DNA of 50,047 bases from Saccoglossus kowalevskii (lineage: Eukaryota; Hemichordata; Enteropneusta; Harrimaniidae), in assembly GCF_000003605.2 (NCBI RefSeq), contig NW_003120585.1:1-50047 (forward strand), in the 5' to 3' direction. The notes below the pieces were generated by a model that made no database searches, was not told the origin of the DNA, and saw nothing but the letters and a program-made list of their open reading frames with translations. Positions within the stretch are counted from its first letter, which is position 1, and each line of letters begins with the position of its first letter. Below, in pieces: positions 26,341-40,724 of this stretch. Position numbers and translations under genes: made by a program.

Positions 26341-27180
26341 GATAAATTTGTATAATCCTCGGGTTACACTCTTATATTCCTACTGTCTTTACGACTGTCT
26401 GATAAATTGGTATAATCCTTGGGTTACACTCATATATCCCTACTGTCTTTACGACTGTCTGATAAATTGGTATAATTCTTGGGTTACACTCATATATTTC
26501 TACTGTCTTTACGACTGTCTGATAAATTGGTATAATCCTCGGGTTACCCTCATATATTCCTACTGTCTTTACGACTGTCTGATAAATTGGTATAATCCTT
26601 GGGTTACACTCATATATTCCTACTGTTTTTACGACTGTCTGATAAATTGGTATAATCCTCAGGTTACACTCATATATTCCTACTGTCTTTACGACTGTCT
26701 GATAAATTGGTATAATCCTCGGGTTACACTCATATATTCCTACTGTCTTTACGACTGTCTGATAAATTGGTATAATCCTTGGGTTACACTCATATATTCC
26801 TACTGTCTTTACGACTGTCTGATAAATTGGTATAATCCTCGGGTTACACTCATATATTCCTACTGTCTTTACGACTGTCTGATAAATTGGTATAATCCTT
26901 GGATTACACTCATATATTCCTACTGTCTTTACGACTGTCTGATAAATTGGCATAATCTCTGGGTTACACTCATATATTTCTACTGTCTTTACGACTGTCT
27001 GATAAATTGGTATAATCCTTGGGTTACACTCATATATTCCTACTGTCTTTACGACTGTCTGATAAATTGGTATAATCCTTGGGTTACACTCATATATTCC
27101 TACTGTCTTTACGACTGTCTGATAAATTGGTATAATCTCTGGGTTACATTCATATATTCCTACTGTCTTTACGACTGTCT
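26341..27180 (+). repeat. 1.2-kb HOR type, copy 2 (fullest)
   Basis: It begins with ATTTGTATAATCCTCGGG and CTTATATT, then CATATATCCC, ATAATTCTTGGG with TTTCTAC, GGTTACCCTC, CTGTTTTTACG, CCTCAGG and a run ending in GGCATAATCTCTGGG. GGTTACCCTC occurs only here (about 26543) and near 27744. The next copy starts 1201 bp on, which is 20 units plus the extra base at about 27201. Confidence 0.86.
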
Positions 27181-27540
27181 GATAAATTGGTATAATCCTC
27201 AGGGTTACACTCATATATTCCTACTGTCTTTACGACTGTCTGATAAATTGGTATAATCCTTGGGTTACACTCATATATTTCTACTGTCTTTACGACTGTC
27301 TGATAAATTGGTATAATCTTCGGGTTACACTCATATATTCCTACTGTCTTTACGACTGGCTGATAAATTGGTATAATCCTTATGTTACACTCATATATTC
27401 CTACTGTCTTTACGACTGTCTGATAAATTGGTATAATCCCCGTGTTACACTCATATATTCCTACTGTCTTTACGACTGTCTGATAAATTGGTATAATCCT
27501 TGGGTTACACTCATATATTTCTACTGTCTTTACGACTGTC

Positions 27541-28200
27541 TGATAAATTTGTATAATCCTCGGGTTACACTCTTATATTCCTACTGTCTTTACGACTGTC
27601 TGATAAATTGGTATAATCCTTGGGTTACACTCATATATCCCTACTGTCTTTACGACTGTCTGATAAATTGGTATAATTCTTGGGTTACACTCATATATTT
27701 CTACTGTCTTTACGACTGTCTGATAAATTGGTATAATCCTCGGGTTACCCTCATATATTCCTACTGTCTTTACGACTGTCTGATAAATTGGTATAATCCT
27801 TGGGTTACACTCATATATTCCTACTGTTTTTACGACTGTCTGATAAATTGGTATAATCCTCAGGTTACACTCATATATTCCTACTGTCTTTACGACTGTC
27901 TGATAAATTGGTATAATCCTCGGGTTACACTCATATATTCCTACTGTCTTTACGACTGTCTGATAAATTGGCATAATCCTTGGGTTACACTCATATATTT
28001 CTACTGTCTTTACGACTGTCTGATAAATTGGTATAATCCTTGGGTTACACTCATATATTCCTACTGTCTTTACGACTGTCTGATAAATTGGTATAATCCT
28101 TGGGTTACACTCATATATTCCTACTGTCTTTACGACTGTCTGATAAATTGGTATAATCTCTGGGTTACACTCATATATTTCTACTGTCTTTACGACTGTC
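27541..28200 (+). repeat. 1.2-kb HOR type, copy 3 (shortened)
   Basis: It repeats 26341-26760 marker for marker, then jumps directly from a CCTCGGG unit to a GGCATAAT unit (about 27970). This omits the units that in copy 2 carry CCTTGGG, CCTCGGG and CCTTGGATT. The loss is a whole number of monomers. The GGCATAAT unit here has CCTTGGG where copy 2 has TCTCTGGG, so a mosaic exchange point lies within it. Confidence 0.84.
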
Positions 28201-30608
28201 TGATAAATTGGTATAATCCTTGGGTTACACTCATATATTCCTACTGTCTTTACGACTGTCTGATAAATTGGTATAATCCTTGGGTTACACTCATATATTC
28301 CTACTGTCTTTACGACTGTCTGATAAATTGGTATAATCCTTGGGTTACACTCATATGTTCCTACTGTCTTTATGACTGTCTGATAAATTGGTATAATCCT
28401 TGGGTTACACTTATATATTCCTACTGTCTTTACGACTGTCTGATAAATTGATATAATCCTCGGGTTACACTCATATATTCCTACTGTCTTTACGACTGTC
28501 TGATAAATTGGTATAATTCTCGGGTTACACTCATATATTCCTACTGTCTTTACGACTGTCTGATAAATTGGTATAATCCTTGGGTTACACTCATATATTC
28601 CTACTGTCTTTACGACTGTCTGATAAATTGGTATAATCTCTGGGTTACACACATATATTTCTATTGTCTTTACGACTGTCTGATAAATTGGTATAATCCT
28701 TGGGTTACACTCATATATTCCTACTGTCTTTACGACTGTCTGATAAATTGGTATAATCCTTGGGTTACACTCATATATTCCTACTGTCTTTATGACTGTC
28801 TGATAAATTGGTATAATCCTTGGGTTACACTTATATATTCCTATTGTCTTTACGACTGTCTGATAAATTGATATAATCCTCGGGTTACACTCATATATTC
28901 CTACTGTCTTTACGACTGTCTGATAAATTGGTATAATCCTTGGGCTACACTCATATATTCCTACTGTCTTTATGACTGTCTGATAAATTGGTATAATCCT
29001 TGGGTTACACTTATATATTCCTACTGTCTTTACGACTGTCTGATAAATTGATATAATCCTCGGGTTACACTCATATATTCCTACTGTCTTTACGACTGTA
29101 TGATAAATTGGTATAATCCTTGGGTTACACTCATATATTCCTACTGTCTTTACGACTGTCTGATAAATTGGTATAATCCTTGCGTTACACTCATATATTC
29201 CTACTGTCTTTACGACTGTCTGATAAATTGGTATAATCTCTGGGTTACACTCATATATTCCTACTGTCTTTACGACTGTCTGATAAATTGGTATAATCCT
29301 TGGGTTACACTCATATATTCCTACTGTCTTTACGACTGTCTGATAAATTGGTATAATCCTTGGGTTACACTCATATATTCCTACTGTCTTTATGACTGTC
29401 TGATAAATTGGTATAATCCTTGGGTTACACTCATATATTCCTACTGTCTTTACGACTGTCTGATAAATTGGTATAATCCTTGGGTTACACTCATATATTC
29501 CTACTGTCTTTACGACTGTCTGATAAATTGGTATAATCCTCGGGTTACACTCATATATTCCTACTGTCTTTACGACTGTCTGATAAATTGGTATAATCCT
29601 TGGGTTACACTCATATATTCCTACTGTCTTTACGACTGTCTGATAAATTGATATAATCCTCGGGTTACACTCATATATTCCTACTGTCTTTACGACTGTC
29701 TGATAAATTGGTATAATCCTCGGGTTACACTCATATATTCCTACTGTCTTTACGACTGTCTGATAAATTGGTATAATCCTTGGGTTACACTCATATATTC
29801 CTACTGTCTTTACGACTGCCTGATAAATTGATATAATCCTCGGGTTACACTCATATATTCCTACTGTCTTTACGACTGTCTGATAAATTGGTATAATCCT
29901 TGGGTTACACTCATATATTCCTACTGTCTTTACGACTGTCTGATAAATTGGTATAATCCTTGGGTTACACTCATATATTCCTACTGTCTTTATGACTGTC
30001 TGATAAATTGGTATAATCCTTGGGTTACACTTATATATTCCAACTGTCTTTACGACTGTCTGATAAATTGATATAATCCTCGGGTTACACTCATATATTC
30101 CTACTGTCTTTACGACTGTCTGATAAATTGGTATAATCCTCGGGTTACACTCATATATTCCTACTGTCTTTATGACTGTCTGATAAATTGGTATAATCCT
30201 TGGGTTACACTTATATATTCCTACTGTCTTTACGACTGTCTGATAAATTGATATAATCCTCGGGTTACACTCATATATTCCTACTGTCTTTACGACTGTC
30301 TGATAAATTGGTATAATCCTTGGGTTACACTCATATATTCCTACTGTCTTTATGACTGTCTGATAAATTGGTATAATCCTTGGGTTACACTTATATATTC
30401 CTACTGTCTTTACGACTGTCTGATAAATTGATATAATCCTCGGGTTACACTCATATATTCCTACTGTCTTTACGACTGTCCGATAAATTGGTATAATCCT
30501 CGGGTTACACTCATATATTCCTACTGTCTTTACGACTGTCTGATAAATTGGTATAATCCTTGGGTTACACTCATATATTCCTACTGTCTTTACGACTGTC
30601 TGATACAT
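27573..30608 (-). other. Longest open frame in the array (1011 codons), not a gene
   Basis: The frame reads a 20-residue repeat such as QTVVKTVGIYECNPRIIPIY. It stays open because the monomer is 60 bp and this frame has no stop in the consensus. The region happens to lack length changes. Substitutions include non-synonymous ones at the array's ordinary variable sites (R/G/E before IIP, E/K after IY), no domain or signal is seen, and the same frame is broken by each 14-bp insertion elsewhere. The opposite strand of the same DNA also has an open frame over part of it. I call it a by-product of repeat length; confidence refers to that reading. Confidence 0.85.
28361..30480 (+). repeat. 180-bp (3-unit) HOR cluster
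   Basis: A trio recurs: a unit with CTTTATGAC, a unit with CCTTGGG then TTATATATTCC, and a unit with ATTGATATAATCCTCGGG. ATTGATATAATCC falls near 28447, 28867, 29047, 29647, 29827, 30067, 30247 and 30427; the spacings are 420, 180, 600, 180, 240, 180 and 180. The last four form a clean 180-bp tandem. Isolated trios also occur near 7201, 21961, 26090, 32400, 41090 and 42480. Confidence 0.85.
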
Positions 30609-33254
30609 TGGTATAATCCTCGGGTTACACTCATATATTCCTACTGTCTTTACGACTGTCTGATAAATTGGTATAATCCTTGGGTTACACTCATATATTC
30701 CTACTGTCTTTACGACTGTCTGATAAATTGGTATAATCCTCGGGTTACACTCATATATTCCTACTGTCTTTACGACTGTCTGATAAATTGGTATAATCCT
30801 TGGGTTACACTCATATATTCCTACTGTCTTTACGACTGTCTGATAAATTAATATAATCCTTGGGTTACACTTATATATTCCTACTGTCTTTACGACTGTC
30901 TGATAAATTGGTATAATCCTTGGGTTACACTCATATATTCCTACTGTCTTTACGACTGTCTGATAAATTGGTATAATCCTTGGGTTACACTCATATATTC
31001 CTACTGTCTTTACGACTGTCTGATAAATTGGTATAATCCTTGGGTTACACTCATATATTCCTACTGTCTTTACGACTGTCTGATAAATTGGTATAATCCT
31101 TGGGTTACACTCATATATTCCTACTGTCTTTACGACTGTCTGATAAATTAGTATAATCCTTGGGTTACACTTATATATTCCTACTGTCTTTACGACTGTC
31201 TGATAAATTGGTATAATCCTTGGGTTACACTCATATATTCCTACTGTCTTTACGACTGTCTGATAAATTGGTATAATCCTTGGGTTACACTCATATATTC
31301 CTACTGTCTTTACGACTGTCTGATAAATTGGTATAATCCCTGGGTTACACTCATATATTCCTACTGTCTTTACGACTGTCTGATAAATTGGTATAATCCT
31401 TGGGTTACACTCATATATTCCTACTGTCTTTACGACTGTCTGATATATTGGTATAATCCTTGGGTTACACTCATATATTCCTACTGTCTTTACGACTGTC
31501 TGATAAATTGGTATAATCCTTGGGTTACACTCATATATTCTTACTGTCTTTACGACTGTCTGATAAATTGGTATAATCCTCGGGTTACACTCATATATTC
31601 CTACTGTCTTTACGACTGTCTGATAAATTGGTATAATCCTCGGGTTACACTCATATATTCCTACTGTCTTTACGACTGTCTGATAAATTGGTATAATCCT
31701 TGGGTTACACTCATATATTCCTACTGTCTTTACGACTGTCTGATAAATTGGTATAATCCTTGGATTACACTCCTTGGGTTACACTCATATATTCCTACTG
31801 TCTTTACGACTGTCTGATAAATTGGTATAATCCCTGGGTTACACTCATATATTCCTACTGTCTTTACGACTGTCTGATAAATTGGTATAATCCTTGGGTT
31901 ACACTCATATATTCCTACTGTCTTTATGACTGTCTGATAAATTGATATAATCCTTGGGTTACACTCATATATTCCTACTGTCTTTACGACTGTCTGATAA
32001 ATTGGTATAATCCTCGGGTTACACTCATATATTCCTACTGTCTTTACGACTGTCTGATAAATTGGTATAATCCCTGGGTTACACTCATATATTCCTACTG
32101 TCTTTACGACTGTCTGATAAATTGGTATAATCCTTGGGTTACACTCATATATTCCTACTGTCTTTACGACTGTCTGATAAATTGGTATAATCCTTGGGTT
32201 ACACTCATATATTCCTACTGTCTTTACGACTGTCTGATAAATTGGTATAATCTCTGGGTTACACTCATATATTTCTACTGTCTTTACGACTGTCTGATAA
32301 ATTGGTATAATCCTTGGGTTACACTCATATATTCCTACTGTCTTTACGACTGTCTGATAAATTGGTATAATCCTTGGGTTACACTCATATGTTCCTACTG
32401 TCTTTATGACTGTCTGATAAATTGGTATAATCCTTGGGTTACACTTATATATTCCTACTGTCTTTACGACTGTCTGATAAATTGATATAATCCTCGGGTT
32501 ACACTCATATATTCCTACTGTCTTTACGACTGTCTGATAAATTGGTATAATTCTCGGGTTACACTCATATATTCCTACTGTCTTTACGACTGTCTGATAA
32601 ATTGGTATAATCCTTGGGTTACACTCATATATTCCTACTGTCTTTACGACTGTCTGATAAATTGGTATAATCTCTGGGTTACACTCATATATTCCTACTG
32701 TCTTTACGACTGTCTGATAAATTGGTATAATCCTTGGGTTACACTCATATATTCCTACTGTCTTTACGACTGTCTGATAAATTGGTATAATCCTTGGGTT
32801 ACACTCATATATTTCTACTGTCTTTACGACTGTCTGATAAATTGGTATAATCCCTTGGGTTACACTCATATATTCCTACTGTCTTTACGACTGTCTGATA
32901 AATTGGTATAATCCTTGGGTTACACTCATATATTCCTACTGTCTTTACGACTGTCTGATAAATTGGTATAATCCTCGGGTTACACTCATATATTCCTACT
33001 GTCTTTACGACTGTCTGATAAATTGGTATAATCCTCGGGTTACACTCATATATTCCTACTGTCTTTACGACTGTCTGATAAATTGGTATAATCCCCGGGT
33101 TACACTCATATATTCCTACTGTCTTTACGACTGTCTGATAAATTGGTATAATCCCTGTGTTACACTCATATATTCCTACTGTCTTTACGACTGTCTGATA
33201 AATTGGTATAATCCTTGGGTTACACTCACATATTCCTACTGTCTTTACGACTGT

Positions 33255-33570
33255 CTGATACATTGGTATAATCCTCGGGTTACACTCATATATTCCTACT
33301 GTCTTTACGACTGTCTGATAAATTGGTATAACCCTTGGGTTACACTCATATATTCTTACTGTCTTAACGACTGTCTGATAAATTGGTATAATCCTCGGGT
33401 TACACTCATATATTCTTACTGTCTTTACGACTGTCTGACAAATTGGTATAATCCTTGCGTTACACTCATATATTCCTACTGTCTTTACGACTGTCTGATA
33501 AATTGGTATAATCCTTGCGTTACACTCATATATTCCTACTGTCTTTACGACTGTCTGATAAATTGGTATA
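33255..33570 (+). repeat. HOR segment with CTTAACGAC and GACAAATT, copy 3
   Basis: It is identical in marker order to 4925-5260, including the ATAACCCTTGGG unit that copy 1 also has near 4997. Copy 2 has ordinary CCTTGGG there, so copies 1 and 3 are closer relatives. Confidence 0.82.
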
Positions 33571-34020
33571 ATCCCCGGGTTACACTCATATATTCCTACT
33601 GTCTTTACGACTGTCTGATAAATTGATATAATCCTTGGGTTACACTCATATATTTCTACTGTCTTTACGACTGTCTGATAAATTGGTATAATCCTCGGGT
33701 TACACTCATATATTCCTACTGTCTTTACGACTGTCTGATAAATTGGTATAATCCTTGCATTACACTCATATATTCCTACTGTCTTTACGACTGTCTGATA
33801 AATTGGTATAATCCCCGGGTTACACTCATATATTCCTACTGTCTTTACGACTGTCTGATAAATTGATATAATCCTTGGGTTACACTCATATATTTCTACT
33901 GTCTTTACGACTGTCTGATAAATTGGTATAATCCTCGGGTTACACTCATATATTCCTACTGTCTTTACGACTGGCTGATAAATTGGTATAATCCTTGGGT
34001 TACACTCATATATTTCTACT
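33541..34020 (+). repeat. 240-bp tandem duplication (4 units)
   Basis: 33541-33780 and 33781-34020 share CCCCGGG, ATTGATATAATCCTTGGG with TTTCTAC, and CCTCGGG at the same offsets. The fourth units differ: CCTTGCATT in the first, GACTGGCTG with CCTTGGG and TTTCTAC in the second. A copy with a single repeat and the GACTGGCTG ending is at about 46381-46620. Confidence 0.84.
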
Positions 34021-34532
34021 GTCTTTACGACTGTCTGATAAATTGGTATAATCCTTGGGTTACACTCATATATTCCTACTGTCTTTACGACTGTCTGATA
34101 AATTGGTATAATCCTCGGGTTACACTCATATATTCTTACTGTCTTTACGACTGTCTGATAAATTGGTATAATCCTTGGGTTACACTCATATATTCCTACT
34201 GTCTTTACGACTGTCTGATAAATTGGTATAATCCTTGGGTTACACTCATATATTCTTACTGTCTTTACGACTGTCTGATAAATTGGTATAATCCTTGGGT
34301 TACACTCATATATTCCTACTGTCTTTACGACTGTCTGATAAATTGGTATAATCCTTGGGTTACACTCATATATTCCTACTGTCTTTACGACTGTCTGATA
34401 AATTGGTATAATCCCTGGGTTACACTCATATATTCCTACTGTCTTTACGACTGTCTGATAAATTGGTATAATCCTTGGGTTACACTCATATATTCCTACT
34501 GTCTTTACGACTGTCTGATAAATTGGTATAAT

Positions 34533-34950
34533 CCTTGGATTACACTCCTTGGGTTACACTCATATATTCCTACTGTCTTTACGACTGTCTGATAAATTGG
34601 TATAATCCCCGGGTTACACTCATATATTCCTACTGTCTTTACGACTGTCTGATAAATTGGTATAATCCTTGCGTTACACTCATATATTCCTACTGTCTTT
34701 ACGACTGTCTGATAAATTGGTATAATCCCTGGGTTAGACTCATATATTCCTACTGTCTTTACGACTGTCTGATAAATTGGTATAATCCTTGGGTTACACT
34801 CATATATTCCTACTGTGTTTACGACTGTCTGATAAATTGGTATAATCCTTGGGTTACACTCATATATTCTTACTGTCTTTACGACTGTCTGATAAATTGG
34901 TATAATCCTCGGGTTACACTTATATATTCCTACTGTCTTTACGACTGTCT
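34533..34950 (+). repeat. Long-distance HOR copy B partner
   Basis: It has the same marker series as 11581-12060: GTTAGACTC near 34734, then CTGTGTTTACG near 34813. The two markers are one 60-bp unit closer here than in the partner. Confidence 0.84.
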
Positions 34951-35940
34951 GATAAATTGGTATAATCCCCGGGTTACACTCATATATTCCTACTGTCTTT
35001 ACGACTGTCTGATAAATTGGTATAATCCTTGGGTTACACTCATATATTTCTACTGTCTTTACTACTGTCTGATAAATTGGTATAATCCTCGGGTTACACT
35101 CTTATATTCCTACTGTCTTTACGACTGTCTGATAAATTGGTATAATCCTTGGGTTACACTCATATATTCCTACTATCTTTACGACTGTCTGATAAATTGG
35201 TATAATCCTTGGATTACACTCCTTGGGTTACACTCATATATTCCTACTGTCTTTACGACTGTCTGATAAATTGGTATAATCCCCGGGTTACACTCATATA
35301 TTCCTACTGTCTTTACGACTGTCTGATAAATTGGTATAATCCCTGGGTTACACTCATATATTCCTACTGTCTTTACGACTGTCTGATAAATTGGTATAAT
35401 CCTTGGGTTACACTCATATATTCCTACTGTCTTTACGACTGTCTGATAAATTGGTATAATCCTCGGGTTACACTCATATATTCCTACTGTCTTTACGACT
35501 GTCTGATAAATTGGTATAATCCTTGGGTTACACTCATATATTCCTACTGTCTTTACGACTGTCTGATAAATTGGTATAATCCCCGGGTTACACTCATATA
35601 TTCCTACTGTCTTTACGACTGTCTGATAAATTGGTATAATCCCTGGGTTACACTCATATATTCCTACTGTCTTTACGACTGTCTGATAAATTGGTATAAT
35701 CCTTGGGTTACACTCATATATTCCTACTGTCTTTACGACTGTCTGATAAATTGGTATAATCCTTGGGTTACACTCATATATTCCTACTGTCTTTACGACT
35801 GTCTGATAAATTGGTATAATCTTTGGGTTACACTCATATATTCTTACTGTCTTTATGACTGTCTGATAAATTGGTATAATCCTTGGGTTACACTCATATA
35901 TTCCTACTGTCTTTTTGACTGTCTGATAAATTGGTATAAT

Positions 35941-36100
35941 CTTTGGGTTACACTCATATATTCTTACTGTCTTTACGACTGTCTGATAAATTGGTATAAT
36001 CCTTGGGTTACACTCATATATTTCTACTGTCTTTTTGACTGTCTGATAAATTGGTATAATCCTTGGGTTACACTCATATATTCCTACTGTCTTTACGACT
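35941..36100 (+). repeat. HOR segment with CTTTTTGAC marker, copy 4
   Basis: This has the same marker order as 200-360. A related unit with CTTTTTGAC but TTCCTAC lies one step upstream near 35914, so the local area may have been duplicated by two units. Confidence 0.78.
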
Positions 36101-38560
36101 GTCTGATAAATTGGTATAATCCTTGGGTTACACTCATATATTCCTACTGTCTTTACGACTGTCTGATAAATTGGTATAATCCCTGGGTTACACTCATATA
36201 TTCCTACTGTCTTTACGACTGTCTGATAAATTGGTATAATCCCTGGGTTACACTCATATATTTCTACTGTCTTTACGACTGTCTGATAAATTGGTATAAT
36301 CCATGGGTTACACTCATATATTCCTACTGTCTTTACGACTGTCTGATAAATTGGTATAATCCTTGGGTTACACTCATATATTCCTACTGTCTTTACGACT
36401 GTCTGATAAATTGGTATAATCCCTGGGTTACACTCATATATTCCTACTGTCTTTATGACTGTCTGATAAATTGGTATAATCCTTGGGTTACACTCATATA
36501 TTCCTACTGTCTTTACGACTGTCTGATAAATTGGTATAATCCTTGGGTTACACTCATATATTCCTACTGTCTTTACGACTGTCTGATAAATTAGTAAAAT
36601 CGTTGGGTTACACTCATATATTCCTACTGTCTTTACGACTGTCTGATAAATTGGTATAATCCTTGGGTTACACTCATATATTCCTACTGTCTTTACGACT
36701 GTCTGATAAATTGGTATAATCCTTGGATTACACTCCTTGGGTTACACTCATATATTCCTACTGTCTTTACGACTGTCTGATAAATTGGTATAATCCCTGG
36801 GTTACACTCATATATTCCTACTGTCTTTACGACTGTCTGATAAATTGGTATAATCCTCGGGTTACACTCATATATTCCTACTGTCTTTACGACTGTCTGA
36901 TAAATTGGTATAATCCTTGGGTTACACTCATATATTCTTACTGTCTTTACGACTGTCTGATAAATTGGTATAATCCTCGGGTTACACTTGTATATTCCTA
37001 CTGTCTTTACGACTGTCTGATAAATTGGTATAATCCCCGGGTTACACTCATATATTCCTACTGTCTTTACGACTGTCTGATAAATTGGTATAATCCTTGG
37101 GTTACACTCATATATTTCTACTGTCTTTACTACTGTCTGATAAATTGGTATAATCTTCGGGTTACACTCTTATATTCCTACTGTCTTTACGACTGTCTGA
37201 TAAATTGGTATAATCCTTGGGTTACACTCATATATTCCTACTGTCTTTACGACTGTCTGATAAATTGGTATAATCCTTGGATTACACTCCTTGGGTTACA
37301 CTCATATATTCCTACTGTCTTTACGACTGTCTGATAAATTGGTATAATCCCCGGGTTACACTCATATATTCCTACTGTCTTTACGACTGTCTGATAAATT
37401 GGTATAATCCTTGCGTTACACTCATATATTCCTACTGTCTTTACGACTGTCTGATAAATTGGTATAATCCCTGGTTTACACTCATATATTCCTACTGTCT
37501 TTACGACTGTCTGATAAATTGGTATAATCTTTGGGTTACACTCATATATTCTTACTGTCTTTACGACTGTCTGATAAATTGGTATAATCCTTAGGTTACA
37601 CTCAAATATTTCTACTGTCTTTACGACTGTCTGATAAATTGGTATAATCCTTGGGTTACACTCATATATTCCTACTGTCTTTACGACTGTCTGATAAATT
37701 GGTATAATCCTTGGGTTACACTCATATATTCCTACTGTCTTTACGACTGTCTGATAAAATTGGTATAATCCCTGGGTTACACTCATATATTCCTACTGTC
37801 TTTACGACTGTCTGATAAATTGGTATAATCCTTGGGTTACACTCATATATTCCTACTGTCTTTACGACTGTCTGATAAATTAGTAAAATCGTTGGGTTAC
37901 ACTCATATATTCTTACTGTCTTTACGACTGTCTGATAAATTGGTATAATCCTTAGGTTACACTCAAATATTTCTACTGTCTTTACGACTGTCTGATAAAT
38001 TGGTATAATCCTTGGGTTACACTCATATATTCCTACTGTCTTTACGACTGTCTGATAAATTGGTATAATCCTTGGGTTACACTCATATATTCCTACTGTC
38101 TTTACGACTGTCTGATAAATTGGTATAATCCCTGGGTTACACTCATATATTCCTACTGTCTTTGCGACTGTCTGATAAATTGGTATAATCCCCGGGTTAC
38201 ACTCATATATTCTTACTGTCTTTACGACTGTCTGATAAATTGGTATAATCCTTGGGTTACACTCATATATTTCTACTGTCTTTACGACTGTCTGATAAAT
38301 TGGTATAATCCTTGGGTTACACTCATATATTCCTACTGTCTTTACGACTGTCTGATAAATTGGTATAATCCTTGGGTTACACTCATATATTCTTACTGTC
38401 TTTACGACTGTCTGATAAATTGGTATAATCCTCGGGTTACACTTATATATTCCTACTGTCTTTACGACTGTCTGATAAATTGGCATAATCCCCGGGTTAC
38501 ACTCATATATTCCTACTGTCTTTACGACTGTCTGATAAATTGGTATAATCCTTGGGTTAC

Positions 38561-39440
38561 ACTCATATATTTCTACTGTCTTTACTACTGTCTGATAAAT
38601 TGGTATAATCCTCGGGTTACACTCTTATATTCCTACTGTCTTTACGACTGTCTGATAAATTGGTATAATCCTTGGGTTACACTCATATATTCCTACAGTC
38701 TTTACGACTGTCTGATAAATTGGTATAATCCTTGGGTTACACTCATATATTTCTACTGTCTTTACTACTGTCTGATAAATTGGTATAATCCTCGGGTTAC
38801 ACTCTTATATTCCTACTGTCTTTACGACTGTCTGATAAATTGGTGTAATCCTTGGGTTACACTCATATATTCCTACTGTCTTTACGACTGTCTGATAAAT
38901 TGGTATAATCCTTGGATTACACTCCTTGGGTTACACTCATATATTCCTACTGTCTTTACGACTGTCTGATAAATTGGTATAATCCCCGGGTTACACTCAT
39001 ATATTCCTACTGTCTTTACGACTGTCTGATAAATTGGTATAATCCCTGGGTTGCACTCATATATTCCTACTGTCTTTACGACTGTCTGATAAATTGGTAT
39101 AATCCCTGGGTTACACTCATATATTCCTACTGTCTTTACGACTGTCTGATAAATTGGTATAATCTTTGGGTTACACTCATATATTCTTACTGTCTTTACG
39201 ACTGTCTGATAAATTGGTATAATCCTTAGGTTACACTCAAATATTTCTACTGTCTTTACGACTGTCTGATAAATTGGTATAATCCTTGGGTTACACTCAT
39301 ATATTCCTACTGTCTTTGCGACTGTCTGATAAATTGGTATAATCCTTGGGTTACACTCATATATTCCTACTGTCTTTACGACTGTCTGATAAATTGGTAT
39401 AATCCCTGGGTTACACTCATATATTCCTACTGTCTTTACG
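38561..39440 (+). repeat. Long-distance HOR copy D, second copy
   Basis: It matches 2221-3100 marker for marker around the 74-bp unit at 38910, through the CCTTAGG/ACTCAAATATTTC unit. It has a private CTTTGCGAC near 39317 and leaves the shared pattern by about 39500. Confidence 0.88.
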
Positions 39441-40724
39441 ACTGTCTGATAAATTGGTATAATCCTTGGGTTACACTCATATATTCCTACTGTCTTTACG
39501 ACTGTCTGATAAATTGGTATAATCCTCGGGTTACACTTATATATTCCTACTGTCTTTACGACCTGTCTGATAAATTGGTATAATCCCCGGGTTACACTCA
39601 TATATTCCTACTGTCTTTACGACTGTCTGATAAATTGGTATAATCCTTGGGTTACACTCATATATTTCTACTGTCTTTACTACTGTCTGATAAATTGGTA
39701 TAATCCTCGGGTTACACTCTTATATTCCTACTGTCTTTACGACTGTCTGATAAATTGGTATAATCCTTGGGTTACACTCATATATTCCTACTATCTTTAC
39801 GACTGTCTGATAAATTGGTATAATCCTTGGATTACACTCCTTGGGTTACACTCATATATTCCTACTGTCTTTACGACTGTCTGATAAATTGGTATAATCC
39901 CCGGGTTACACTCATATATTCCTACTGTCTTTACGACTGTCTGATAAATTGGTATAATCCTTGCGTTACACTCATATATTCCTACTATCTTTACGACTGT
40001 CTGATAAATTGGTATAATCCCTGGGTTACACTCATATATTCCTACTGTCTTTACGACTGTCTGATAAATTGGTATAATCCTTGGGTTACACTCATATATT
40101 CCTACTGTCTTTACGACTGTCTGATAAATTGGTATAATCCTCGGGTTACACTCATATATTCCTACTGTCTTTACGACTGTCTGTTAAATTGGTATAATCC
40201 TTGGGTTACACTCATATATTCCTACTGTCTTTACGACTGTCTGATAAATTGGTATAAATCCCCGGGTTACACTCATATATTCCTACTGTCTTTACGACTG
40301 TCTGATAAATTGGTATAATCCTTGGGTTACACTCATATATTCCTACTGTCTTTACGACTGTCTGATAAATTGGTATAATCCCTGGGTTACACTCATATAT
40401 TCCAACTGTCTTTACGACTGTCTGATAAATTGGTATAATTCCTGGGTTACACTCATATATTCTTACTGTCTTTACGACTGTCTGATAAATTGGTATAATC
40501 CTTGGGTTACACTCATATATTCCTACTGTCTTTACGACTGTCTGATAAATTGGTATAATCCTTGGGTTACACTCATATATTCCTACTGTCTTTACGACTG
40601 TCTGATAAATTGGTATAATCCTTGGGTTACACTCTGATATTCCTACTGTCTTTACGACTGTCTGATAAATTGGTATAATCCTTGCGTTACACTCATATAT
40701 TCCTACTGTCTTTACGACTGTCTG

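Larger units (their letters stand above)
25022..31757 (+). repeat. Array block 5: 6.7-kb zone free of 74-bp units
   Basis: After the 74-bp unit at 25022 none occurs until 31758. CCCTGGG and CCCCGGG units, common elsewhere, become rare after about 25900, and CCTTGGG and CCTCGGG alternate. ATTGATATAATCC units and TTATATATTCC units are frequent. Length changes are only -1 near 25922, the odd unit near 26290 and +1 near 27201. From 27202 to 31757 every unit is exactly 60 bp, the longest length-stable run in the window. Confidence 0.87.

Noticed and set aside
27573-30608. A 1011-codon repetitive protein gene on the - strand
   Set aside because: The frame is open because the 60-bp monomer has no stop in it. 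Changes fall at the array's general variable sites whatever the codon position, there is no recognisable domain, and other copies are broken by indels.
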